Shown here piece after piece: positions 7,308 to 14,980 of a stretch of DNA of 22,216 nucleotides. The notes under the pieces were generated by a model. It saw nothing but the letters and a program-made list of their open reading frames with translations. It searched no databases and had not been told where the DNA came from. How positions within the stretch are numbered: position 1 is the first letter of the stretch; each line of letters starts with the position of its first letter. Position numbers and translations under genes: made by a program. The stretch lies in NCBI GenBank assembly GCA_900556845.1, contig USQO01000027.1, forward strand, positions 1 through 22,216. Direction: 5' to 3'. Source of the stretch: an uncultured Bacteroides sp. (GTDB taxonomy: Bacteria > Bacteroidota > Bacteroidia > Bacteroidales > Bacteroidaceae).

Positions 7308-9197
7308 TTATTTGAATAATTTTTCTATCTCATCTTCCTTGATAACAGCCAGAACAGTCTTTCCGTCAGGCGTATAGTTCGGAGTCGACACCGAGAACAG
7401 TCCTTCTATCAGTCCGTTCATCTCATCGTTTGTAAGCACCTGCCCCGGCACAATGGCAGCCGCCTTGGCCAGCGATAAAGCCAGCATACTCTGCACCTCC
7501 TCTTTCACCTTACAGCCCTTCTCTATAGCTGTATGCACCATATTGGTTACCAACTGTTCCGGATTCAGCCCCTCTATACCGGCCGGTACTCCGTTGATGG
7601 CAAAACTGCCGCCCCCCAGGTTACTCAAATCAAATCCCAAGGCAGAGAGGTCGTCCATGATACTCTCCAGCACAGGCAATTCCGATGCCGAGAAATGCAC
7701 CATATCCGGGAAAAGCATCCCCTGCGAAGCCGCTTTACGCGCCGCTATCTGTTCCATATACTGATCATACAAGATACGCACATGCGCCCGCTGCTGGTCG
7801 ATGATCATCAGTCCCGACTTCACCGACGTAAGGATATACTTCCCCTTAAACTGATAATGCTGTGCCGCCTTCTCCACAGCCACCGAGCTGTCGTGCAGCG
7901 TAGGCTCAGCCGGCAGTTCCACTTCTGGTTCCTCCTGCGGCATCTCTTCCGGGAAACTGTCTTTCCAGTCCATTTCCACCTGCTGCGGTTTCTTTTCCAG
8001 TCCCTGATAAAAAGGCTCCCAGCCCGAAGCAGACGAACGCGAAGCATACGATGAAGGTGCCACATGCTTGATGTCGAACGGATTATACGTCGGGTCGTAC
8101 GATGTCACCGGCGGCGCAGCAGCCGGTCCGCTTCCTGCATAAGGCAACGGATCATAAGCAGGAATATCCGGCATCCCCTCCGTATCAAAGTCAATAGAAG
8201 GAACCGCATTCGAGCGTCCCAGCGCCTCCTTGGCCGAAGCCGACAGGATTTGCCAGATAGCCTGTTCATTCTCAAATTTTATTTCAGTCTTGGTAGGATG
8301 GATATTCACATCAATATTAGCAGGGTCCACTTCAAAATAAACAAAATAAGAAACCTGCTCACCCACCGGAATCAGCCCTTCGTAAGCATCTGCCACCGCC
8401 TTATGGAAATACGGATGACGCATATAGCGACCGTTCACAAAGAAGAACTGCCTTGCCCCCTTCTTCCGGGCACTCTCAGGCTTGCCGATATAGCCATGTA
8501 TCTTCACCATCGACGTTTCTATCTGGAAAGAAAGCAAGTCCTGATTCAGTTTCTTGCCGAAGACCCCCATAATACGCTGGCGCAACTGGATAGCCGGCAA
8601 GTTCAGCATCTCCGTATCGTTGTGGTAAAGCGTAAACGACACGTTCGGGTTAACCAGTGCGATGCGTTCAAATTCAGTCAGGATATTACTCAGCTCCGTC
8701 TGGTTCGATTTCAGGAACTTTCTGCGTGCCGGCACATTGAAGAACAGGTTACGCACGGCAAAATTGCTCCCCTTGGCACACGACACCACCTCCTGACTTT
8801 CCACCTTCGAACCGGCAATCTGTATCTGGGTTCCGAACTCCTCCCCCTCCATACGCGTACGCAGCTCCACCTGAGCCACAGCCGCTATAGAAGCCAGCGC
8901 CTCGCCACGAAATCCCATCGTACGCAAGGCAAACAAGTCGGCAGCCTCCTTAATCTTCGACGTAGCATGCCGCTCAAAAGCCAGCCGGGCATCGGTTTCC
9001 GACATCCCTTTCCCGTCGTCGATAACCTGGATAAGCGTCTTACCGGCATCCTTCACCGACACATCAATGTGCGTAGCTCCGGCATCGATGGCATTCTCCA
9101 CCAGCTCCTTTACCACCGAAGCCGGACGCTGAATCACCTCTCCGGCAGCTATCTGGTTGGCTACAGAATCGGGCAACAAACGGATTACATCACTCAT
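7308..9197 (-). CDS. mutL: DNA mismatch repair protein MutL
   Basis: MutL is the ATP-driven matchmaker of mismatch repair, linking MutS to nicking and strand removal. The 629 residues show the GHL ATPase motifs: ELVENAIDAGA (31-41), DDGKG (60-64), FERHATSKI (74-82) and TMGFRGEAL (93-101), and later HPTKTEIKF. A Pro/Ser-rich linker (about 345-425) leads to the C-terminal dimerisation domain. In that domain the endonuclease motif DQHA(X)2E(X)4E is replaced by DQQRAHVRILYD (467-478), and a CPHGRP-like element is not visible, the matching place reading TPDGKT. The protein therefore looks non-nicking, like E. coli MutL. It is the last gene of the minus-strand run, 36 bases after the small membrane protein gene, with an AGGAG-type site before the ATG. 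Confidence 0.96.
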   Translation of the reverse strand: MSDVIRLLPDSVANQIAAGEVIQRPASVVKELVENAIDAGATHIDVSVKDAGKTLIQVIDDGKGMSETDARLAFERHATSKIKEAADLFALRTMGFRGEALASIAAVAQVELRTRMEGEEFGTQIQIAGSKVESQEVVSCAKGSNFAVRNLFFNVPARRKFLKSNQTELSNILTEFERIALVNPNVSFTLYHNDTEMLNLPAIQLRQRIMGVFGKKLNQDLLSFQIETSMVKIHGYIGKPESARKKGARQFFFVNGRYMRHPYFHKAVADAYEGLIPVGEQVSYFVYFEVDPANIDVNIHPTKTEIKFENEQAIWQILSASAKEALGRSNAVPSIDFDTEGMPDIPAYDPLPYAGSGPAAAPPVTSYDPTYNPFDIKHVAPSSYASRSSASGWEPFYQGLEKKPQQVEMDWKDSFPEEMPQEEPEVELPAEPTLHDSSVAVEKAAQHYQFKGKYILTSVKSGLMIIDQQRAHVRILYDQYMEQIAARKAASQGMLFPDMVHFSASELPVLESIMDDLSALGFDLSNLGGGSFAINGVPAGIEGLNPEQLVTNMVHTAIEKGCKVKEEVQSMLALSLAKAAAIVPGQVLTNDEMNGLIEGLFSVSTPNYTPDGKTVLAVIKEDEIEKLFK

Positions 9198-9233
9198 ATT
9201 TTCTCCTCTGGTTTTTCAATGAAACAGCTTTTG

Positions 9234-9530
9234 TTATAACGTAAATTCCCCCGTAATCAGGTAGTGGAGGATATAAAGCAGGATAGCTATCCCCACCAAC
9301 AGCGAGCCATAAGTAAGCGGCTTACGTCCGCTTTCCTTGCGGCGTTTCAGATGGGTCGTAGCATCTACAAACTTGCCACGGATATCTTCCGGCGAGAACT
9401 CTTTGGGAGGCAACATGCCCAGTTCGCGCTTGGCTGCATCTTCAATCTTCTGCAATTTTTCCTTGCGTTCGTCCACGTAGATATACTCATGGTGAAATCC
9501 GCGCGGTTTTCTCATATTAAACATTCCCAT
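9234..9530 (-). CDS. Small single-helix membrane protein, conserved position
   Basis: This predicted inner-membrane protein has 98 residues. The N-terminal 70 residues are hydrophilic and charged (KPRGFHHEYIYVDERKEKLQ), likely cytoplasmic with a short helical part. One C-terminal membrane segment follows (about 73-94, GSLLVGIAILLYILHYLI). The frame is open upstream to 9593, but the ATG at 9530 has an AAGGAG site directly before it, placed inside the end of the upstream gene, and only 4 bases separate it from that gene's stop codon; it was chosen for that reason. I recognise the sequence type only as a Bacteroidetes protein found in this neighbourhood and give it no function. Its place behind the OstA-like gene suggests a link to envelope assembly. 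Confidence 0.82.
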   Translation of the reverse strand: MGMFNMRKPRGFHHEYIYVDERKEKLQKIEDAAKRELGMLPPKEFSPEDIRGKFVDATTHLKRRKESGRKPLTYGSLLVGIAILLYILHYLITGEFTL

Positions 9531-9534
9531 AGTC

Positions 9535-11190
9535 TTACTCCTTCTTTTTATCAAACAATCCCTGGTTAGGCAGCGGAGCCTTTCCACGTACATTCGCTTT
9601 CAGCTGGTCCTCAGCTTTCTTGGCCCGCCATTCAAAGATATCATTTTTATGCATCGGACGAATATAGTCGAACCACACAAAGTTATCCAGCTTATCCTTT
9701 CCGGCCGGTATCTGTGTCATCGGATACAGCGTTCCGGTCGACTTAGGCCGCATGATGATTTTTTCTATCTTCTGCTCCTTCAGGAACATATCCAGCTCAC
9801 TGGTCTCGGACACATTCATGCCAATCAGCGTACTGTCTTTCTCCATCGGGTAATACACCAGCCGCACCGAACCGCTCACATTTACATGCCGCATCTGCCC
9901 GTTGGCAAAATAAGCCTTCATTTCCTTACCCGTTACCTGGTTATACACAGAGTCAAGATGCTCTACCGACAAAGCCTGATTCACGATATGTGCCCAGTCA
10001 ATCGTACTGTCGTTCATATAAATATGAATACGCTCTCCCAGCAACTGCTGGTTATTGTTCCATACAATCGGGTCCCGATACAGCGTCAGGCAACTGTCCT
10101 TTGTGTTGAAGACAATCGAGTCGGCCACCCCCTGTACATCCGTACGGTAAAAACGTGATTTATGAAATGCCTGCATCTCGCGGTACATCGAGTCCGTACC
10201 CAGATAGAACGAGCGCATCAGCAGCGTATCCGCATGCAGAAACAGGCTGTCGCCTTGCGAATAGTCCACAGCTACAGCCCTGTCGGTTGCAAACGAGTAT
10301 TTCCGGCGGTCATCGTAATACCCATACTCACAAGTCATCATATTCTTGTTCAGCGTATCGGTAATCACTACATCAAAGAAAGCCTTGCTCACCCCCAGGT
10401 CACGGTCATAATCAATACTGTCGGCCACCAGCTTGCGGCTGCCGCTTGTCACCTCCGAACGGTTCAGCAACTGCGCCTTACCGGTTGCCGTGTTATAGTA
10501 TCCCAGTTCCGAGTAAATATGCGTACTGTCGCCCAAAATGTCAGAAGGTCCCACAATACGGGCTATTTTCGACATCGTATTGTAGTGCAGCGTATCCGAA
10601 GTCATTGTAAATTTCGGATTCAGCAGCTTCACGTTATAGTTGAAAACAGACTCCTTCGTAACCGGACTGTATTCTCCCCAGTCGGAGCTGAGCACATTCT
10701 CTTCGTCCATCAGCGTACCCCCGTCAAAGTAGTATCCCAGATTGGCCACACGGTCGTAATTCAAGCTGTCCGTATACAACTGCGTGTTTCTGTTTTCCAG
10801 ACGAACATTCTTTCTGAGCTGGGCAATCTGCGTATATCCGTCGTAAAACAGATGGTCACCGTAAATAAAAAGCGTATCCCCCTGTTCCATGCGCACATTG
10901 CTGAAAGCTTCGAAAGACCCCGTCTTGTCATAATAATAAGCACTGTCGCAAAACATATACATACTGTCGTGACGGAACTTCACATTCCCCACTACAATCT
11001 GCGCATCCGGACGCACAGCATCCTTTCTCAGCAAGTCCGAGTGCAGCAAATAAACCTTGCTTCGCGGTGCTCTGGAGCCTCCCCTGCTTTTCTGCTCCTG
11101 CGCCAGCGAACAAAATACAAACAGGCATAGGATGCCTGCAAGCAGCATCCTATGCCTGAGTAAATTATTTTTCTTACCTTTTTCAAGCAT
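9535..11190 (-). CDS. OstA-like protein (LptA/LptD N-terminal type)
   Basis: This exported protein of 551 residues has a signal peptide (about 14-31, LLAGILCLFVFCSLAQ). Repeated beta-rich units of the OstA/LptA kind follow, for example GDTLFIYGDHLFYDG, SDTLHYNTMSKIARI and LVADSIDYDRD. Each pairs a short hydrophobic strand with an Asp/Tyr-rich turn, as in the beta-jellyroll that carries LPS across the periplasm. The C-terminal barrel of full LptD is absent, so it acts as a periplasmic or membrane-attached bridge rather than the outer-membrane exit pore. The tail is very basic. It follows the SurA-like gene by 20 bases. A second ATG, codon 15, is a possible start; the first gives a signal peptide with a longer positive n-region. 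A 14-base hairpin lies in the signal-peptide codons. Confidence 0.87.
   Translation of the reverse strand: MLEKGKKNNLLRHRMLLAGILCLFVFCSLAQEQKSRGGSRAPRSKVYLLHSDLLRKDAVRPDAQIVVGNVKFRHDSMYMFCDSAYYYDKTGSFEAFSNVRMEQGDTLFIYGDHLFYDGYTQIAQLRKNVRLENRNTQLYTDSLNYDRVANLGYYFDGGTLMDEENVLSSDWGEYSPVTKESVFNYNVKLLNPKFTMTSDTLHYNTMSKIARIVGPSDILGDSTHIYSELGYYNTATGKAQLLNRSEVTSGSRKLVADSIDYDRDLGVSKAFFDVVITDTLNKNMMTCEYGYYDDRRKYSFATDRAVAVDYSQGDSLFLHADTLLMRSFYLGTDSMYREMQAFHKSRFYRTDVQGVADSIVFNTKDSCLTLYRDPIVWNNNQQLLGERIHIYMNDSTIDWAHIVNQALSVEHLDSVYNQVTGKEMKAYFANGQMRHVNVSGSVRLVYYPMEKDSTLIGMNVSETSELDMFLKEQKIEKIIMRPKSTGTLYPMTQIPAGKDKLDNFVWFDYIRPMHKNDIFEWRAKKAEDQLKANVRGKAPLPNQGLFDKKKE
11122..11158 (-). repeat. 14-bp perfect inverted repeat in the OstA-like signal-peptide codons
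   Basis: The arms are 11122-11135 and 11145-11158 with a 9-base loop. Read in the mRNA, the hairpin starts 32 bases after the first ATG and is followed by a U-rich run (TTTGTATTTTG). This resembles an intrinsic terminator or attenuator inside a coding region. The 5' arm also covers the second ATG of the frame. Confidence 0.6.
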
Positions 11191-11210
11191 AAATAAGGTG
11201 TCTCAATTCG

Positions 11211-12587
11211 TTAGTTTCTAATCCATCCCGGATATTTGAAATTACAGTTTCTCCAGTTTTCGTTAATCCGGACATATACTTTTTTCTGTTTTTCCAGAAT
11301 CCATTTATGCAGTTTTTCCTGCCCTCTCTTCTCGATTACAATATTCTTAAGTCGCTGGTAGTCCTCAGAAAGCGTAGCCTTGTGTCCGTCGATACGGTTT
11401 TTCAGTTTCACGATAGCACATACTTCCTTACCCTTCGAGTTAATCATAGTGAAGGGCTGTGATATTTCGCCAATCTGCATATTCTCTACCACCTTGGCCA
11501 GCTCCTGCGATACATGCTGAGCCAACTGCTGCATTTCAAAACGGGGAGTACCTGTTTCAGGGTTAGGCAGCAATCCATGGTTATTCTTCGTATCCTTATC
11601 CTGCGAAATATAAGTAGCAGCCTCATCAAACGAATATTTCTCCTTACGGATATTGTTGGCAATAGAATCCAGATGATTCAGTGCCTCCTGTTTTTCCTTC
11701 TCCTCTACTTTCGGCTTCATCAGGATATGACGCACATTGATACGGTCACCACGTTTTTCAATCAGCTGGATAATGTGATAACCAAATTCACTCTTCACGA
11801 TTTTAGAAACCTTCTTGGTATCCTGAAGGTTGAAAGCCACATTGGCAAAGTCGGGGTCAAGGAATCCGCGGCCCGTAAATCCCAGCTCACCACCGCGCGA
11901 TGCAGTTCCCGGGTCTTCCGAGTAGTAGCGTGCCAGCACCGAGAACGAAGTCTCACCCTTGTTCACACGGTCGGCATATTCACGCAGTGTCGCCTTCACA
12001 CGGTCAATCTCTTCCTGCGGAATCTTCGGTTCCAGCGTAATAATCTGCACCTCTACCTGCGTAGGAATATAAGGAATACTGTCTTGCGGCAGATTCTTGA
12101 AATAATTTCGCACCTCGGCCGGTGTCAGCTTGATGTCGCCGATAATCTCCTGCTGCATACGCTGCACCACCAGTCCGTCGCGGATGTTTTCACGAAGCAT
12201 CTCACGAATTTCGGTCATCGGTCTGTTGTAATACTCTTCCAGTTTTTCCTTCGAGCCGTTGGCCACCTGGTCCAGCAGGAACGAAGTACGCTGTTCCACC
12301 TGTTGCAGTACCTCCTGGTCGGTCACCTCCACACTGTCTATCACCGCCTGGTTCAGAAACAGTTTCTGCACCGCCAGCTGCTCTGGAATCACGCAATACG
12401 GGTCTCCGTCGAAACGGCGTCCTTCATACTGCGCATTCAACCGTTCGTTTTCCACATCCGATTTCAGGATAGCCTCATCGCCGACTACCCAAACCACCTC
12501 ATCTATCACATTATTTTGTCCGTAGGCAGCCACCGACAGCAGCAAAGCCCAGAACAATGCATAAATTTTCCTGTTCAGTTTATTCAT
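11211..12587 (-). CDS. SurA-like periplasmic peptidyl-prolyl isomerase
   Basis: This exported foldase of 458 residues probably serves outer-membrane protein assembly. A signal peptide (about 1-23, ending AAYG) is followed by a SurA N-terminal chaperone domain (about 25-165; VIDEVVWVVGDEAILKSDVE is the usual start). Two parvulin domains come next: the first at about 176-278, with YSEDPGTASRGGELGF, GRGFLDPDFANVAF and SEFGYHIIQLIEKR, and the second from about 283 (INVRHILMKPK). The first has the canonical GGELG element and the HIIQL strand. Length and order match SurA of Gram-negatives (E. coli, 428). It lies 9 bases after the lipoprotein gene and 20 before the OstA-like gene, which fits co-production of foldases with the LPS-transport protein. 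Confidence 0.92.
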   Translation of the reverse strand: MNKLNRKIYALFWALLLSVAAYGQNNVIDEVVWVVGDEAILKSDVENERLNAQYEGRRFDGDPYCVIPEQLAVQKLFLNQAVIDSVEVTDQEVLQQVEQRTSFLLDQVANGSKEKLEEYYNRPMTEIREMLRENIRDGLVVQRMQQEIIGDIKLTPAEVRNYFKNLPQDSIPYIPTQVEVQIITLEPKIPQEEIDRVKATLREYADRVNKGETSFSVLARYYSEDPGTASRGGELGFTGRGFLDPDFANVAFNLQDTKKVSKIVKSEFGYHIIQLIEKRGDRINVRHILMKPKVEEKEKQEALNHLDSIANNIRKEKYSFDEAATYISQDKDTKNNHGLLPNPETGTPRFEMQQLAQHVSQELAKVVENMQIGEISQPFTMINSKGKEVCAIVKLKNRIDGHKATLSEDYQRLKNIVIEKRGQEKLHKWILEKQKKVYVRINENWRNCNFKYPGWIRN

Positions 12588-12596
12588 TCTATATCA

Positions 12597-13445
12597 CTAA
12601 TAATAAATAATCGATTTATCCTCGGTTGCCTCCCTGTACAGGTCCTCCTTTACCTTATTGATAAATTCCACCCGTTTCAGGTTTATCAGCGTTTCCTTGA
12701 TGCCCGTCCGTGCATGTTCCAGCGGAAGCTGCTCATTCTTCTGCACCACATTTTCCACATGCAGGAAATAGCAATACGCCGTATCCTTCACCTCAATATT
12801 CTTGTTCTTCACAAAATAAGCAGGGTCCGTTTCGGCCGCATCGGGCAAAGGCATCCTGCTCTGAATGCTCTTCACCGTCTTCCAGTGGTCATAAAAATAC
12901 TCATAGCTCACCGCATTGGCCACACTGTATTTCTCCAGACGGTCGATAGCCTCCTGCGAGTTTTTCTTGTACCAGCCACGCACCTGATTGAGATGCGGAG
13001 CATGCAGCGGCACCTTCAGGTACAAGCCCTGCACCAGCGGCGCTTCGGCCACAAACAAACCCTTGTTCTGCTCGTAGTAGCGTTCCACCTCCTCATCCGT
13101 CACACTGTCTGCTAGTTCCTGCTTCACCAGCGCATCCTGATAAGCATGCACAATCAGTGCCCTCCGGTAAGACTCTATCAGCTTGTTTATACGGTCGTTG
13201 TCCGATATGTTCCCCTCGGCCTTGTCATACAGCAGCGCATCTTCCAGCCAGTTTTTGATATACTCTTCTGCAAAACGCGCACTGTCCTCCTTGCCCAAGT
13301 TCACCGGCATTACGGCCTCAAGGTCTTCGCGGTAGAGGAAATCCTTCCCCACCTGCACCACCGGCGTCTTTCCCTTGTGGTCATACGATGCAGTGCATCC
13401 GGCCAGCAGCAGCGCAAATGTAAACAAGAAACATTTCCCTTTCAT
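12597..13445 (-). CDS. SurA-N-type lipoprotein without a visible parvulin domain
   Basis: This predicted lipoprotein of 282 residues has a lipobox LLAGC with the lipidated Cys at 17. The mature part begins like the SurA/PpiC N-terminal chaperone domain (VVQVGKDFLYREDLEAVMP) and continues with helix-rich sequence such as ADSVTDEEVERYYEQNKGLF, the usual lead into a parvulin domain. The following region lacks the GGxLG and GyHI motifs, so isomerase activity is doubtful and chaperone function more likely. The frame is open to a GTG at 13481, one base into the stop codon of the upstream gene; the ATG at 13445 gives the standard lipoprotein signal and was chosen. It is the second of three related genes in a row. 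Confidence 0.85.
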   Translation of the reverse strand: MKGKCFLFTFALLLAGCTASYDHKGKTPVVQVGKDFLYREDLEAVMPVNLGKEDSARFAEEYIKNWLEDALLYDKAEGNISDNDRINKLIESYRRALIVHAYQDALVKQELADSVTDEEVERYYEQNKGLFVAEAPLVQGLYLKVPLHAPHLNQVRGWYKKNSQEAIDRLEKYSVANAVSYEYFYDHWKTVKSIQSRMPLPDAAETDPAYFVKNKNIEVKDTAYCYFLHVENVVQKNEQLPLEHARTGIKETLINLKRVEFINKVKEDLYREATEDKSIIYY

Positions 13446-13480
13446 TTCATACCTAATTATAATCAAGAAACGAAGATACA

Positions 13481-14863
13481 CTAATATTCATTATATCCGG
13501 CAAAATTAACGGAATTTAAAATCTCTGCCGAATATTCCACTTCATACTTCTGTCTCAGCTCTTTCAGATAAAAATTCTCCTGTTCGTTCCGCACATCGGC
13601 AGTCACTTCCTCGCGCACGTCGGTGTACAGTTCCGGACCTTTCTTCAGCTTCTTGCCCAGCACAAACACATACGGCAGTTCCTTGTCGACAGGCAACTCG
13701 CCGCACTTAAACACCAGTTTGTCTACAGCAGCATGCCTTCCTATCTGGAACACCCCCGACTCGAAACGGCATTCGTAGATTCCGTCCTCCTTTTGCATCA
13801 CATCCAGCACGGTCTTCCATTGCGAAACATCCCTTTTCTTCAGCAACTTCTTTATTTTCGAAGCCGCCTTCTTGCTCTTGCACCAGATAACTCCACCTCT
13901 GAAATGCGGCAAGTCCCAGCGATACCTCTCCTTATGCGCCTTAAAGAAACGCTCCAGCTCTTCCTCGGTAGGTTCACTCACCTGTACGGCGTGCAAGGCA
14001 TCCCAGCGCGCGGCCAGCACCCCCTCCTGCACTTCTTTCATCTTCCACTGCAACTCCGAGACAAAATCCGGCTGCCGCTTGCTCCACGCCTCAAAAGCAT
14101 CCTTATCCAGTACAGCCGAAATGCAATCCTGCCGCTGCTCCAGCAACGAAAGGATATACGGACGGGCCTCCTCGTAGGAACGTACCGGCACACGGTCTAC
14201 CACCCGCACCAAATGTACGCCCAGCGGCGAAGCAAACGGTGGAGTGCACTTCCCCTTCTCCACACGCTCCAGCGCAGCAACGAACTCATCCGTCAGGGCA
14301 GAGAGCGGCATCCATCCGGCGGCTTTTGTCACACACGCCATCTTGGAGGCTGCGGGCATGCATTGTGCCAGCGCCTTGCCTCCTGCCGCAGCCTTATAGC
14401 AACCTTCCAGCATACGCAATGCAGCTTCTACCTGCGCATGACCGGCCTCCTGCTTCAGCGGAACAGACAACTCCTCCAGCTTCACCCATCCGGGACGCGA
14501 CAAGCGCCGGCAAGAACGGTCGTACACCTCTCTGGCCCACTTCTCCACCCGTGCCGTATCAAGCAGCATGCTTTTCATCAGCTCTCCCTGCAGCGTGGCA
14601 CACAGCATCCGGTAATCGGGCAAAGTGTCCCACCCTTGCGCTCTGGCATCGGCAACCTTCAGCTTGAAGTTCACAAAATGCGGCAGATAGTCACGGGCCG
14701 ACAAGCGTCCGGCTGCAGCCGTCGCCTTCTGGTAATAATAATTAAACTCCGTGCCCGTCACTTCATATCCGGCAACCTTCACCAGACTTTCGGTAACCGC
14801 CAAAGCATCCGCAGCAAAACAACATGCCACCACGGGCAGCAGGAAACGTTTCAGTATCTTCAT
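13481..14863 (-). CDS. Diverged PpiC/SurA-type peptidyl-prolyl isomerase
   Basis: This exported protein of 460 residues has a signal peptide of about 22 residues (FLLPVVACCFAADALA). An N-terminal helical part (about 24-125) is followed by a degenerate parvulin region (about 126-224). There GWMPLSALTDEFVAALERVE and the TPPFASPLGVHLVRVVDR type of ending match the later strands of parvulin, while the usual SxDxxx-GGxLG part is weak. The C-terminal half is lysine-rich and has no family I recognise. An upstream TTG in frame at 14896 is possible, but the ATG at 14863 gives a better signal peptide. It is the first gene of the run ending in mutL, 117 bases after guaB. GC content and Arg/Ala richness look higher than in guaB. 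Confidence 0.85.
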   Translation of the reverse strand: MKILKRFLLPVVACCFAADALAVTESLVKVAGYEVTGTEFNYYYQKATAAAGRLSARDYLPHFVNFKLKVADARAQGWDTLPDYRMLCATLQGELMKSMLLDTARVEKWAREVYDRSCRRLSRPGWVKLEELSVPLKQEAGHAQVEAALRMLEGCYKAAAGGKALAQCMPAASKMACVTKAAGWMPLSALTDEFVAALERVEKGKCTPPFASPLGVHLVRVVDRVPVRSYEEARPYILSLLEQRQDCISAVLDKDAFEAWSKRQPDFVSELQWKMKEVQEGVLAARWDALHAVQVSEPTEEELERFFKAHKERYRWDLPHFRGGVIWCKSKKAASKIKKLLKKRDVSQWKTVLDVMQKEDGIYECRFESGVFQIGRHAAVDKLVFKCGELPVDKELPYVFVLGKKLKKGPELYTDVREEVTADVRNEQENFYLKELRQKYEVEYSAEILNSVNFAGYNEY

Positions 14864-14866
14864 CTC

Positions 14867-14924
14867 GAAAAAAACAGCAAAGTCCTGTAATTCCAAGTTA
14901 TAGAAAACTAAGAACCACAGGACT
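14867..14924 (-). terminator. Terminator-like hairpin between guaB and the first foldase gene
   Basis: Perfect 8-base arms (14881-14888 with 14917-14924) enclose a 28-base loop. On the minus strand TTTGCTGTTTTTTT follows. The T tract ends only four bases before the ATG at 14863. It could terminate guaB or act as a leaky attenuator of the downstream run. The long loop and short stem make it a weak terminator on its own. Confidence 0.5.
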
Positions 14925-14980
14925 CTATAAAATATTTTACCTTATATCACTTTTCAAAAACAAGGCATCACACAACCCTA

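Noticed and set aside
8064..9239. Plus-strand open frame of 391 codons opposite mutL
   Set aside because: It is rich in Arg, His and Ser with no domain logic, and lies fully antisense to a clear mutL. It is a by-product of the codon usage of the real gene.
11514..13115. Plus-strand open frame of 533 codons opposite the SurA-like and lipoprotein genes
   Set aside because: It spans two real minus-strand genes with signal peptides and family motifs; its own translation is Leu/His/Arg-rich without motifs or a promoter.
13733..14890. Plus-strand open frame of 385 codons opposite the diverged foldase gene
   Set aside because: It is antisense to a gene with a signal peptide and parvulin traces; the translation is Arg/Leu/His-rich and matches nothing I know.
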